Source of the DNA: Flavipsychrobacter sp964588295
GTDB lineage: Bacteria > Bacteroidota > Bacteroidia > Chitinophagales > Chitinophagaceae
Assembly: GCA_964588295.1 (NCBI GenBank)
Contig: CAZPOT010000001.1
Location: 310,001 to 374,000, forward strand
Direction of reading: 5' to 3'
DNA length: 64,000 nucleotides
Both the position numbers and the translations under genes were made by a program. Under the pieces are notes generated by a model. That model was not told the DNA's origin and made no database searches. It worked only from the letters and a program-made list of their open reading frames with translations. This document shows positions 1 through 8,599 of the stretch, piece after piece; the first letter of the stretch is position 1; every line of letters begins with the position of its first letter.

Positions 1-3000
1 GTGGCGGATAGTTTCATATCCATCCATTTCCGGCATCATTATGTCGGTCAGCACTATATCTATCTCTCTGTGTTTTTCTAAAAGCTCCAGCGCCTCACGG
101 CCGTTCTCCGCCGCTATCACGGTCATCCCGGCATCTTCCAGCACAGCAGTCAGGGCAAACACATTGCGCATGTCGTCGTCTGCCAGCAATACCGTTTTAC
201 CTTTCAGTGTATCGTCAGTGTCGGATACATGTTTAGCCTGTTGGTTTATTGCTGCCGGTTGTTTTATCCTGTGCAAAAACAATTCCACCTCGTCCAGCAG
301 GCGACCTGTAGAATGTCCCGCTCTTTTGATGACACTATTGGAGAGACGGCTGATGTTCTTTTCAATATCTCCCCGCAGGTCAGCATCAACACAGGTAATG
401 ATATAAATATCCGGTGCTGTATTTTTCAATTGCTGCAGCGCATCGCTACCTGTAGTAATATCAGTACCAATATCTACTATCACACAGTCGTAATGCTTTT
501 GCCCCAGCGATTGTAATGCTTCGTCAATATCTGCTGCTGCATCATAGCTCATAGCGCTATTGCGGCGCGATGCCAGTTCGCGCAGAGACATTTTGATATC
601 AGTACTATCCGCCGACATGATAAGTATACTTTTGTAGTTGGCGCTGATATGTGCTTCTATATCCCGGAACGCATGCTCCAGGTCGTTGGCGTGCAATGGC
701 TTCTGAAAATACCCCTGTATCCGTTCCGGCAAAGCCACATTCCGGTCTTCTGAAGAGATAACATGCACCGGTATGTTCCTGGTCTTATAATTTGCTTTCA
801 GCAAACTTAAAACATGGCGACCATCAATGCCGGGCAAGCCAAGATCCAGCATAATAGCAGCCGGCATAAACTTATCTGCATACAGCAAACCTTCTTCTCC
901 TGTAACGGCCACTACCGTTTTGTACCCCTTTGCATGGGCAAAGTCCACCAATACCCTGGCAAAATCTGTATCGTCTTCAATAATAAGTACCGACTGCTGT
1001 CCCGGCCCCAGTTCAGAGCGATCATCCATCACCACATGCTGTTCCTTCACCCGGGTAAGATCAACTTCTGGCAGCGATGGAGTATCACCATATGACTCAC
1101 TACGCAACTGGAGTGTGCTAACAGGCACACCATCCAGCGGGAAGCATATTGTAAATGTACTCCCTACCCCAGCCTTACTTTCCAGCGATATAGTGCCATT
1201 GAGCCTGTGCACCAGTTCTTTACTGATCGAAAGTCCAAGACCTGTCCCCCCGAAGCGACGACTGGTAGACCCATCGGCCTGTTGAAACGCCTCGAATATC
1301 AGCTTCTGTTTCTCTGCAGCTATACCTATACCCGTGTCTGCCACAGATACGGCCAGCATAGCGTCCTTCAAATAAAAACGAAGCGTTACCTCTCCACCCT
1401 CCGGCGTAAATTTGAATGCATTGGAAAGGAGGTTTTTAATTATCTGTTCCACCCGCTGCCTATCGGTAACCAATGTTTCCGGCAGTGCTTCGTCCAGCTC
1501 TACCGAGAAGGCTATCTTCTTCTCATTGGCTTGCTCCCTGAACAACTGTTCCGTATCAAAAGCCATCTCCCTTATATTTGCCTGCTCCATCAGCATCTCC
1601 ACCTTGCCAGCTTCTATCTTAGACAGATCCAATATATCATTGATCAGGTTCAGCAGGTCAGCGCCCGATTTGTGGATGATACGGGCATAGCCCACCTGCT
1701 TATCTGTAAGGTTGCTGCCACTGTTGTCCTTCAGCAGGTTGGCCAGTATCAGCACACTGTTCAGCGGCGTCCTCAACTCATGAGACATATTGGCCAGGAA
1801 TTCCGATTTATACCTGTTGCTTGCTTCCAGCTCGTCCGCCTTCTGCGCCAGCGATCGCCTGGCCAATTCTATAGCTTCAGATTTTTCTTCAAGCTCTACA
1901 TTCACCTGCCGCAATTCCTCTTCCTGTGTTTTCAATTGCTCTTCCGATGCCAGCAACACTTCGGCCTGGTGTGTCAGTTCTTCGTTGGTTTGTCTCAGTT
2001 CTTCCTGCTGGCTCTCCAGTTCTTCTTTCTGCTCTTGTACCTGCCGCAGCAAACCATACATCTGCTCCTGCGAGTGCACACCACTTATAGCTACAGCTAT
2101 ATTATCGCTAACGGCCGATAGCAATTGGATATACCTTGTGGCATGGATGCCGTGGCACGCAAGCTCAATAACACCCTGCAATTCATTTTTCTGCCACAGC
2201 GGCGCACAAATAAGCGCATCGGGCATAAGAGCACCCAATGCCGATGTCACCTTCCAATAACCGGCAGGAATATCTTTGATCAGCCTGATCTCGTGCTGCC
2301 TTGCTGCATCGCCAACAACCCCTTCTCCAATTGCAAATCGGGTTCTGCCATCAGCCGGTAATGCCCTGCTTCCCTTTAGCTCCAGTTGCTCGGTATCGTG
2401 GTCGTAAAAATAGAATGCTCCGGCAGGCACTTCCATATAGTCCACCATCTTAGACAGTGCAGCCTGCAAGAGCGCCTGCACCGTATCATGCCCTATAAGG
2501 CTGCCATTTATCTCGCGTATCCCTTCCAGCAGCCAGTTCGCTTTCAGGGTATCTTCATTCACCCGCTCCACCTCCATTATCTTCTCCTGCAATACCCGCT
2601 CCGCACGCACACGACTGTTAAACTCCTGCATGATCACCCATATCAGCCTGCCAACCACGGCCAGTATAAGCAGCACACCTACCACCAATATCCAAGTAGC
2701 CCGCGCTACAGCTTTTTCTTCGTTATTCTCTCTTACGGTCAGCAACTTATCTTCAGACGAGCGGATATCGGCAATTACTACCCGCACCGCATCCATGTAT
2801 GTTTTTTCAGCCTGGGTAACCATGTATTTCTCATGGTCATCCCTGTACACCATGTCAATATTTATACTCTTCCATAAAGAATCCACCGTTTCCAGCCGTT
2901 CTTCAAGTTCGTGCACCCTGGCGCTTTGTTCTCTGCTATCTGCTACTATACCTTCCAGCGCTTCCACTGCCGGAGCTACCTTTGGCTGAGATTCATAATA

Positions 3001-3237
3001 AGGCTGGAGGAACTTTTTATCACCGGTGCACCGGTAACCACGCCGGCCGGTCTCCATGTCTATCAGTAGCTGCTCTATATAGTTTACCTGGTTCAGTACT
3101 TTATAAGTATGCCGCAGCCACTCTTCGTCGTCTGTTTGCTTACGGAGCGCCAGGAACGACGAAGCGCCCACCAGCAACACCAGCAATATACCCACGGCAA
3201 AACCACCAAAAAGCCGGCCCGTTCGTACTTTGTTCAT
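1..3237 (-). CDS. Hybrid sensor histidine kinase (CHASE3-GAF-HisKA-HATPase-REC-REC-REC), 3' end cut off by the window
   Basis: This is a membrane-bound kinase of a multistep phosphorelay. The ATG at 3237 gives 1079 codons with no stop before base 1, so the C-terminus is missing. In order: an N-terminal membrane segment (about residues 9-26), an extracytoplasmic CHASE3-like region with the sequence METGRRGY, a second membrane segment near 190, a GAF-like domain (about 240-390), a Q/E-rich coiled coil, then HisKA with the phospho-acceptor His in MSHELRTPL near residue 486. The ATPase carries FGGTGLGLSI. Next come a canonical receiver (MLDLGLPGIDG), a divergent middle receiver-like unit (VDIGTD), and the start of a third receiver with DDD and LTDIMMPEMDG. 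The family autophosphorylates on His and passes phosphate to Asp. The signal sensed is unknown. The orphan receiver/Hpt pair at 41.0-41.8 kb could be a partner, but that is speculation. Confidence 0.93.
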   Translation of the reverse strand, partial: MNKVRTGRLFGGFAVGILLVLLVGASSFLALRKQTDDEEWLRHTYKVLNQVNYIEQLLIDMETGRRGYRCTGDKKFLQPYYESQPKVAPAVEALEGIVADSREQSARVHELEERLETVDSLWKSINIDMVYRDDHEKYMVTQAEKTYMDAVRVVIADIRSSEDKLLTVRENNEEKAVARATWILVVGVLLILAVVGRLIWVIMQEFNSRVRAERVLQEKIMEVERVNEDTLKANWLLEGIREINGSLIGHDTVQALLQAALSKMVDYMEVPAGAFYFYDHDTEQLELKGSRALPADGRTRFAIGEGVVGDAARQHEIRLIKDIPAGYWKVTSALGALMPDALICAPLWQKNELQGVIELACHGIHATRYIQLLSAVSDNIAVAISGVHSQEQMYGLLRQVQEQKEELESQQEELRQTNEELTHQAEVLLASEEQLKTQEEELRQVNVELEEKSEAIELARRSLAQKADELEASNRYKSEFLANMSHELRTPLNSVLILANLLKDNSGSNLTDKQVGYARIIHKSGADLLNLINDILDLSKIEAGKVEMLMEQANIREMAFDTEQLFREQANEKKIAFSVELDEALPETLVTDRQRVEQIIKNLLSNAFKFTPEGGEVTLRFYLKDAMLAVSVADTGIGIAAEKQKLIFEAFQQADGSTSRRFGGTGLGLSISKELVHRLNGTISLESKAGVGSTFTICFPLDGVPVSTLQLRSESYGDTPSLPEVDLTRVKEQHVVMDDRSELGPGQQSVLIIEDDTDFARVLVDFAHAKGYKTVVAVTGEEGLLYADKFMPAAIMLDLGLPGIDGRHVLSLLKANYKTRNIPVHVISSEDRNVALPERIQGYFQKPLHANDLEHAFRDIEAHISANYKSILIMSADSTDIKMSLRELASRRNSAMSYDAAADIDEALQSLGQKHYDCVIVDIGTDITTGSDALQQLKNTAPDIYIITCVDADLRGDIEKNISRLSNSVIKRAGHSTGRLLDEVELFLHRIKQPAAINQQAKHVSDTDDTLKGKTVLLADDDMRNVFALTAVLEDAGMTVIAAENGREALELLEKHREIDIVLTDIMMPEMDGYETIRH

Positions 3238-3361
3238 ATTAATATCAAATATCGGTTTCTTATCAACCGACAGCTAACAAATTTAGTCAACACAATCTGC
3301 CAAAAGAAATTTACCATTCATCATTCGCGTATTTTGTAGCGGCAAAAACCACAATTATCTT

Positions 3362-3922
3362 ATGGAAAATACAGATTTCAGGCCCGTTCGCGATTCTAAG
3401 ACCACTATTACCGAACTGATGATACCTTCCTATGCCAATTTTGGCGGCAAGGTGCACGGTGGCATATTGCTATCGCTGATGGACAAAGTAGCGTATGCCT
3501 GCGCTTCAAAACATGCCGGCACATACTGCGTTACAGCTTCTATAGATAGTGTTGATTTCCTGGCCCCTGTAGAAGTAGGCGAACTTGTTTCCATGAAAGC
3601 CTCCGTTAATTACGTAGGCCATACATCGTTGGTCGTGGGTATCCGGGTATCGTCAGAAAATGTAAAAACACGCGTAGTAAAACATACCAATACGTCTTAT
3701 TTTACTATGGTAGCCTTCGATGACGACCATAAGCCTGCAAAAGTACCGGGGTTGATACTGGAGACGCGGGATGAAGTACGGCGATTTGTAGAGAGCATGA
3801 AGCGCAGGGAACTGGGCAAGCAAAACAGGAAGACCGTAAACAGCATAAAGATGCCGATGAAACTGGAAAGCTATAACGAACTGATAAAAAACGAGCGGTG
3901 TGTGGTAAAGACCGTCAGTTAA
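3362..3922 (+). CDS. Acyl-CoA thioesterase, YciA/BACH hotdog family
   Basis: The product is a 186-residue single hotdog-fold enzyme that hydrolyses acyl-CoA to free acid and CoA in the cytoplasm. The diagnostic stretch NFGGKVHGGILLSLMDKVAY (about residues 22-41) matches the YciA/cytosolic acyl-CoA hydrolase family, where an N-x-x-G-x-x-H-G-G motif supplies the active-site region. The middle strand (VTASIDSVDFLAPV) is also typical. The charged tail after residue 140 is longer than in the shortest family members. The ATG at 3362 follows an AT-rich stretch with a weak TATTTTG box near 3330. The stop overlaps the 3' end of the convergent VOC gene by 8 bases. Substrate chain length cannot be told from sequence. 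Confidence 0.88.
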   Translation: MENTDFRPVRDSKTTITELMIPSYANFGGKVHGGILLSLMDKVAYACASKHAGTYCVTASIDSVDFLAPVEVGELVSMKASVNYVGHTSLVVGIRVSSENVKTRVVKHTNTSYFTMVAFDDDHKPAKVPGLILETRDEVRRFVESMKRRELGKQNRKTVNSIKMPMKLESYNELIKNERCVVKTVS

Positions 3923-4292
3923 TGCGCCAGGGCGGATCTTTACGATTATTGCCGGCGTTAAAAAGAATGATGTGGTTATTGTCCGGATCACGTAAATGTG
4001 CCTCAGTCCATAGCCAGGGTTGTTTTACCGGCATTACATCAAATGCCACACCGTTATTCACCAGGCTGTTTACTGTTGCATCCAGATCGTCACATTCAAA
4101 ATATACAGAGATACCGTTACCCGACGGCAGAGCACCCGAAAGATGTATGGAGAAAGTACTATCTCCATCCGGACACTCGAAACGGGCATATCGTGGTAAT
4201 GCATCGACAATAAGCCTTAGCCCCAATTGCTGATAAAAAGGAACAGATACAGATAGATCGCGGGACGGTATAGTTACCTGGTTCAGGTTCAT
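3915..4292 (-). CDS. VOC-family (glyoxalase/bleomycin-resistance fold) protein
   Basis: A 125-residue protein of one vicinal-oxygen-chelate unit pair. The start MNLNQVTIPSRDLSVSVPFY and the end LRDPDNNHIILFN are the usual beginning and end of the fold, where His and Glu residues of a dimer bind a metal. H-residues are present in FSIHLSG and in the C-terminal AHLRDPDNNHI. Members include lactoylglutathione lyases, dioxygenases and antibiotic-binding proteins, and sequence at this level does not choose among them. The gene is convergent with the thioesterase, and the two stop regions overlap by 8 bases (3915-3922). Confidence 0.85.
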   Translation of the reverse strand: MNLNQVTIPSRDLSVSVPFYQQLGLRLIVDALPRYARFECPDGDSTFSIHLSGALPSGNGISVYFECDDLDATVNSLVNNGVAFDVMPVKQPWLWTEAHLRDPDNNHIILFNAGNNRKDPPWRIN

Positions 4293-4407
4293 GGCAATAT
4301 CTTTTACACAAATTTATCTAATCTGTTAATAACAGCTCCGGCACATACCTAAAGCTGCGTAAATCCGTTAATTTTACCCGCTTCAAAAAAACAGCAGAAC
4401 AACGATC

Positions 4408-5814
4408 ATGGGATATAGGGTGGAACACGACTTTCTGGGCGAGAAACAAATACCTGATAGTGCCTACTACGGTGTGCAAACATTGCGCGCGCAGGAAAAC
4501 TTTAATATCACCGGTATCACCAACGCCACCGAGCCATTGTTCATACAGGCTTTTGGCTACGTAAAAAAGGCTGCCGCCATGGCCAATCGCGATTGTGGTG
4601 TGATATCTGAAAAAGTAGCAGAAGCCATTATGTTTGCCTGCGACGAACTGATAGCCGGAAAATACTGCGACCAGTTTGTAACCGACCTGATACAGGGCGG
4701 TGCCGGCACTTCTATAAATATGAACGTGAACGAGGTGATTGCCAATATAGGCCTGGAGTATATGGGCCACAAAAAAGGCGAGTATCAATACCTGCATCCC
4801 AATAACCATGTCAACTGCTCACAATCTACCAACGATGCGTATCCTACAGCATTCCGTATAGCGCTATACCGGAAGATAGATGAATACATTGCTTCTGTAG
4901 AAAGATTACAGGCTGCATTTGCACAAAAGGGCGAGGAGTTTGAACATGTACTGAAAATGGGCCGCACCCAGTTGCAGGATGCCGTTCCTATGACGCTGGG
5001 CCAGGAGTTTCACGGCTTTGCCACTACCGTAGGCGAAGACATAAAGCGCCTGCAGGAAGCCCAGATGCTGATTACCGAATGTAATATGGGTGCAACGGCC
5101 ATCGGCACACGCATCAATGCGCCGGAGGGCTACCCGGAATTGTGCACAAAATACCTGGCAGATATCTCGGGCCTGCCTATAACACTGGCCGAAGACCTGA
5201 TAGAAGCCACATCCGATACAGGCGCTTATGTGCAGGTATCCGGTACGCTGAAGCGTAGTGTGGTAAAGATATCCAAGATCTGTAACGATCTGCGACTGCT
5301 GTCTTCCGGGCCGCGTACCGGGCTTAACGAGATCAATCTGCCACGTATGCAGGCTGGTTCCTCTATCATGCCAGGCAAGGTGAACCCGGTAATACCCGAG
5401 GTGGTAAACCAGACGGCCTACTATGTAATAGGCACCGACCTTACCATTACCCTTGCCGCAGAAGCAGGCCAGTTGCAGCTGAACGTTATGGAGCCCGTTA
5501 TTGCCTTCAGTCTGTTCACATCGCTCAAGTATATGGCCAATGCCCTGGATACACTTACGGAAAAATGTATAAAAGGCATTACAGCCAACGAAGATGCCTG
5601 CCGCAATATGGTGCTGAACAGTATTGGTATTGTGACTGCGCTTAACCCGCTATTGGGCTACGAAATGTGCGCATCTATTGCCAAGGAAGCATTGCAGACC
5701 GGCAAGTCGATACACGACATAGCCGTAACAGAAAAGCAACTGATAACACAAGAAAAGTGGGATGAGATATTTAATATCGAAAATCTCATACACCCTAAGT
5801 TCATTAATCAATAA
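4408..5814 (+). CDS. aspA: Aspartate ammonia-lyase
   Basis: A 468-residue enzyme that reversibly converts L-aspartate to fumarate and ammonia, linking amino-acid nitrogen to the TCA cycle. The N-terminus RVEHDFLGEKQIPDSAYYGV and the loop GSSIMPGKVNPVIPE (Ser318 in the SS loop, Lys324, Asn326) are signatures of the aspartase/fumarase superfamily. Its length equals the usual 465-475 residues. Fumarase class II shares this fold, but the N-terminal sequence ending in QTLRAQENFNI fits aspartase better. A sequence TTAATTTTACCC lies 28 bases upstream (4368-4379), and a strong terminator follows the stop. The gene appears to be transcribed alone. Confidence 0.92.
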   Translation: MGYRVEHDFLGEKQIPDSAYYGVQTLRAQENFNITGITNATEPLFIQAFGYVKKAAAMANRDCGVISEKVAEAIMFACDELIAGKYCDQFVTDLIQGGAGTSINMNVNEVIANIGLEYMGHKKGEYQYLHPNNHVNCSQSTNDAYPTAFRIALYRKIDEYIASVERLQAAFAQKGEEFEHVLKMGRTQLQDAVPMTLGQEFHGFATTVGEDIKRLQEAQMLITECNMGATAIGTRINAPEGYPELCTKYLADISGLPITLAEDLIEATSDTGAYVQVSGTLKRSVVKISKICNDLRLLSSGPRTGLNEINLPRMQAGSSIMPGKVNPVIPEVVNQTAYYVIGTDLTITLAAEAGQLQLNVMEPVIAFSLFTSLKYMANALDTLTEKCIKGITANEDACRNMVLNSIGIVTALNPLLGYEMCASIAKEALQTGKSIHDIAVTEKQLITQEKWDEIFNIENLIHPKFINQ

Positions 5815-5823
5815 ATATTATTT

Positions 5824-5852
5824 GTGGGGAGCAAATAGCTCCCCACCTTTTT
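5824..5852 (+). terminator. Rho-independent terminator of aspA
   Basis: A 9-base-pair stem (GTGGGGAGC at 5824-5832 with GCTCCCCAC at 5838-5846), a loop of AAATA and a T run at 5848-5852. It starts 10 bases after the aspA stop. Confidence 0.9.
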
Positions 5853-5863
5853 GCAGACCACTC

Positions 5864-5898
5864 ACTTTTAGCTTTTAACTTTCGACTTTTGACTTTTT
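5864..5898 (+). repeat. Heptamer array, five units of the ACTTTTG type
   Basis: Five consecutive 7-base units read ACTTTTA, GCTTTTA, ACTTTCG, ACTTTTG, ACTTTTT. The array runs into the start region of the downstream pseudouridine synthase gene, and the proposed TTG start (5889) lies inside it. Similar 7-base arrays occur at 22969-22999 and near 24741 and 24936. Confidence 0.8.
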
Positions 5899-6518
5899 CG
5901 AATCATCGCTACTTCTGCCTCAACAAACCATATGATATGGTGTCTCAGTTTATAGCACAGGATAAAGTACGCGTGCTGGGTGAATTGGATTTTGACTGGC
6001 CTGAAGGAATACATGCCATTGGCCGGCTGGACAATAATTCTGAGGGTTTATTACTGCTCACAACCAATAAAAAAATAACAAAGTTGCTTTTTCAAAGCCC
6101 CGTGCCGCACAAGCGTACCTACCTTGTCATGGTACACCGCGTAGTTACGCCGGAGACGGCTGAGCAGTTGAGCAAGGGCATAGTAATAAAAATTAAAGAA
6201 GGGATAAATTATACAACAACGCCCTGCGAGGTGGAAATAACCGAGCCACCCGCGGGATTGTTTAAAAGCGGATACAACTTCAACGACAGGGTGCCGCGTT
6301 CCTGGCTCAGCATTACCCTTACAGAAGGCAAATATCACCAGGTACGCAAAATGGTGCAGGCCGTGGGTCATAAATGCATGCGCCTTATACGCACGTCCAT
6401 AGAAGACATGCAGTTGGGCGACCTTGCACCCGGGGCCGTGCGGGAATACACTGAAGAGGAGTTTTTCAGATTGCTGAAGCTGGATACCTCTTCTATCAAC
6501 CCAACAGGCATTAATTAG
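5889..6518 (+). CDS. rluE: 23S rRNA pseudouridine synthase, RluE/RsuA family without S4 domain
   Basis: A 209-residue enzyme that isomerises a uridine to pseudouridine in rRNA. It has the RsuA-family core: RYFCLNKPYDMVSQF at the start, the catalytic block IGRLDNNSEGLLLLT with nucleophile Asp48, and KYHQVRKMVQAVGH near residue 150. The absence of an N-terminal S4 RNA-binding domain is typical of RluE (U2457 in Escherichia coli) and separates it from the RluB and RluF types elsewhere in this window. The only workable start before the conserved NHRYF is TTG at 5889, inside a heptamer repeat; the next in-frame ATG (about 5935) would delete part of the core. The exact start is therefore uncertain. 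Confidence 0.88.
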   Translation: MTFSNHRYFCLNKPYDMVSQFIAQDKVRVLGELDFDWPEGIHAIGRLDNNSEGLLLLTTNKKITKLLFQSPVPHKRTYLVMVHRVVTPETAEQLSKGIVIKIKEGINYTTTPCEVEITEPPAGLFKSGYNFNDRVPRSWLSITLTEGKYHQVRKMVQAVGHKCMRLIRTSIEDMQLGDLAPGAVREYTEEEFFRLLKLDTSSINPTGIN

Positions 6519-6578
6519 CCTTTCTCGCAGATTTCTATTAGTATTGTGTAGTTTTCATCACCATCTTAAACAATCGTT

Positions 6579-7910
6579 ATGCTGAAAAAAATAGCGCTGT
6601 CAGCGTTCTTCATTTCATCTGTTGCCACTACAGTATCAGCCCAGTCATTCAACAAGGCAAAAATGGATAGCCTTATGAACGCCATAAGCAGCCATAATAA
6701 AGGCATGGGCAGCCTGGCATTAATGAAGGGTGGAAAAATCGTCTATACACGCGCCATTGGCTTTCGCGATATAAATGGAGATAATAAAACCGCAGCCGAC
6801 TATGCCACCAAATATCGCATAGGCTCTATCAGCAAAATGTTTACTGCCACTATGATCTTCCAGCTGATAGAAGAACATAAACTGGCTTTAGATACCAAAC
6901 TCAGCACATTTTTCCCTAAAGTGCCCAACGCCAAACTCATTACTATTTCAGATATGCTCAGCCACCGCAGTGGTATATTCAACTTCACCAATAACAGCGA
7001 GTATATGCTATGGAATGCCACACCGCATACGCACGAGCAAATGCTCGATATCATTATAAAAGGTGGCTCTTCTTTCAAACCCGGCACCAAAGCCGATTAC
7101 AGTAACGCTAATTATGTATTGCTGGGCTATATCATTGAAAAAATAACAGGCCATACCTACAAAGAGGAACTGGAGAAACGCATTACATCAAAAGCAGGCC
7201 TGGTAAATACTTACTACGGTGGCAAAACTGATCCCGCTAAAAATGAAGCTTACTCTTATTCGCTGAATGGAGACAAGTGGGAAAAGGAAACAGAAACCGA
7301 CATGAGCATACCAGGTGGCGCAGGTGCAATTGTATCCACTCCGTCCGACCTGGATCTGTTCATCACCTCACTGTTCAGCGGCAAGCTCATCAGCAAGAAG
7401 AGCCTTGATGAAATGACAACCATAAAAGACCATTATGGGCGCGGCATTTTCGAGGTACCCTTCGACGCGAGAAAAGGTTACGGCCACACCGGCGGTATAG
7501 ACGGGTTCTCTTCCAGCCTGGGCTATTTCCCCAACGACAGTCTGGCTATTGCCTACATCAACAATGGCCAGGTAATGACCACTAACGATATTATGATAGG
7601 TGCCCTATGCATTTACTATAATATGCCCTATAAAATACCTGAATTTAAAACTGCTGAAGTAGCAGAAGCCACACTAAAGAACTACACAGGTGTGTATTCA
7701 TCTGCTCAGATGCCCCTTAAAATAACAGTCTCAATAAAAGGTAAAACCCTCATGGCGCAGGCAACCGGTCAAGGAGCCTTTCCACTGGATGCTGTCGACA
7801 ATACCACCTTTGAATTCTCGCAGGCGGGAATAACAATGATTTTTGACGGAGAAAAACACACCATGCAACTTAAGCAGGGCGGCGGCGTTTACAACTTCAA
7901 TAAAGATTAA
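6579..7910 (+). CDS. Secreted serine hydrolase of the class C beta-lactamase/penicillin-binding-protein fold
   Basis: A 443-residue exported protein. A Sec signal peptide ends near ISSVATTVSAQ. The catalytic Ser83-x-x-Lys86 motif (SISK) is followed by Tyr174-Ser-Asn in DYSNANYVLLGY and by HTGGIDG as the third motif (usual K-T-G, here H-T-G as in many esterase-like members). A C-terminal lipocalin-like beta domain (about residues 350-440) is common in Bacteroidota members. Such proteins act as D-alanyl-peptidases, esterases or beta-lactamases, and the substrate cannot be told here. It stands alone on the plus strand; the AlkB-like gene converges 5 bases after its stop. Confidence 0.87.
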   Translation: MLKKIALSAFFISSVATTVSAQSFNKAKMDSLMNAISSHNKGMGSLALMKGGKIVYTRAIGFRDINGDNKTAADYATKYRIGSISKMFTATMIFQLIEEHKLALDTKLSTFFPKVPNAKLITISDMLSHRSGIFNFTNNSEYMLWNATPHTHEQMLDIIIKGGSSFKPGTKADYSNANYVLLGYIIEKITGHTYKEELEKRITSKAGLVNTYYGGKTDPAKNEAYSYSLNGDKWEKETETDMSIPGGAGAIVSTPSDLDLFITSLFSGKLISKKSLDEMTTIKDHYGRGIFEVPFDARKGYGHTGGIDGFSSSLGYFPNDSLAIAYINNGQVMTTNDIMIGALCIYYNMPYKIPEFKTAEVAEATLKNYTGVYSSAQMPLKITVSIKGKTLMAQATGQGAFPLDAVDNTTFEFSQAGITMIFDGEKHTMQLKQGGGVYNFNKD

Positions 7911-7915
7911 TAACA

Positions 7916-8512
7916 TTAGCTGATCTGGCGGAAGGTGAGGTTGATCCTTCCCGACTGTATCTTGTTTTTGGGCAGGCTGTGCTCCCACACATGCTGGCTA
8001 TCTCCACGCATCAGCAACAAGCTGCCATGTGGCAATGGTACACTTATCGTGTGTTTGTGCTCCTTGTATGTCCTCAACTTAAATACCCTTGCTGCACCAA
8101 AACTAACTGACGCAATAACCGGTTGTGCGCCAAGCTCATGTTCATTATCCCGGTGCCACCCCATGCTGTCGTTACCATCTCGGTAATAGTTCAGCAACAC
8201 GCTGTTGAATTGTGTTCCGGTAGTATGCTCTACTTTTTTCTTTATGTCCAGCAATAAGCTGGTCCATGGCAGTATGCGCATGGTTATACCCGAATACGCT
8301 ACGGCTTTCTCTCCATAGCAAGCCGTCAATCTAGGCTGCATCACCAGCTTACCGAATATTTTTATCGGCTCCTGTGTCCATGCAGTTTCTACCTGTAACC
8401 GTTTATAGATATCATCGCTTTCTTGTAAGTTGAACAAATCCGGATACAAAATGGCTTCACCACCGAAAGGCAGTAGGTTACCGGAAAAGGATGGGAAAAG
8501 CTGCGCATTCAT
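7916..8512 (-). CDS. AlkB-like 2-oxoglutarate/Fe(II) dioxygenase
   Basis: A 198-residue enzyme of the AlkB alkylated-nucleic-acid repair family. Iron-binding residues are visible in MGWHRDNE (H-x-D) and in the distal His of MRGDSQHVWEHSLP. The C-terminal GRINLTFR supplies the two arginines, one of which binds 2-oxoglutarate. The segment NSVLLNYYRDGNDSMGWH is close to AlkB proteins that directly reverse methylated bases (ALKBH2/3-like). The start is taken at ATG 8512: the open frame continues upstream to 8551 but has only non-ATG codons there and approaches the promoter of the divergent methyltransferase gene. No LexA or Ada site is apparent. Confidence 0.9.
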   Translation of the reverse strand: MNAQLFPSFSGNLLPFGGEAILYPDLFNLQESDDIYKRLQVETAWTQEPIKIFGKLVMQPRLTACYGEKAVAYSGITMRILPWTSLLLDIKKKVEHTTGTQFNSVLLNYYRDGNDSMGWHRDNEHELGAQPVIASVSFGAARVFKLRTYKEHKHTISVPLPHGSLLLMRGDSQHVWEHSLPKNKIQSGRINLTFRQIS

Positions 8513-8583
8513 ACCAACATAAAAATACTCAACAAACAACAATTGTACCATAACCAGCTACCACTATTGTATAACATAAACTC

Positions 8584-8591
8584 TACCTTTG
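8584..8591 (+). promoter_or_regulatory. Bacteroidota-type -7 box (TACCTTTG) for the THUMP methyltransferase
   Basis: TACCTTTG matches the Bacteroidota consensus TAnnTTTG exactly and lies only 8 bases before the ATG at 8600, implying an mRNA leader of a few bases. No good -33 TTTG is seen at the usual spacing. Confidence 0.7.
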
Positions 8592-8599
8592 CCGTTAAT

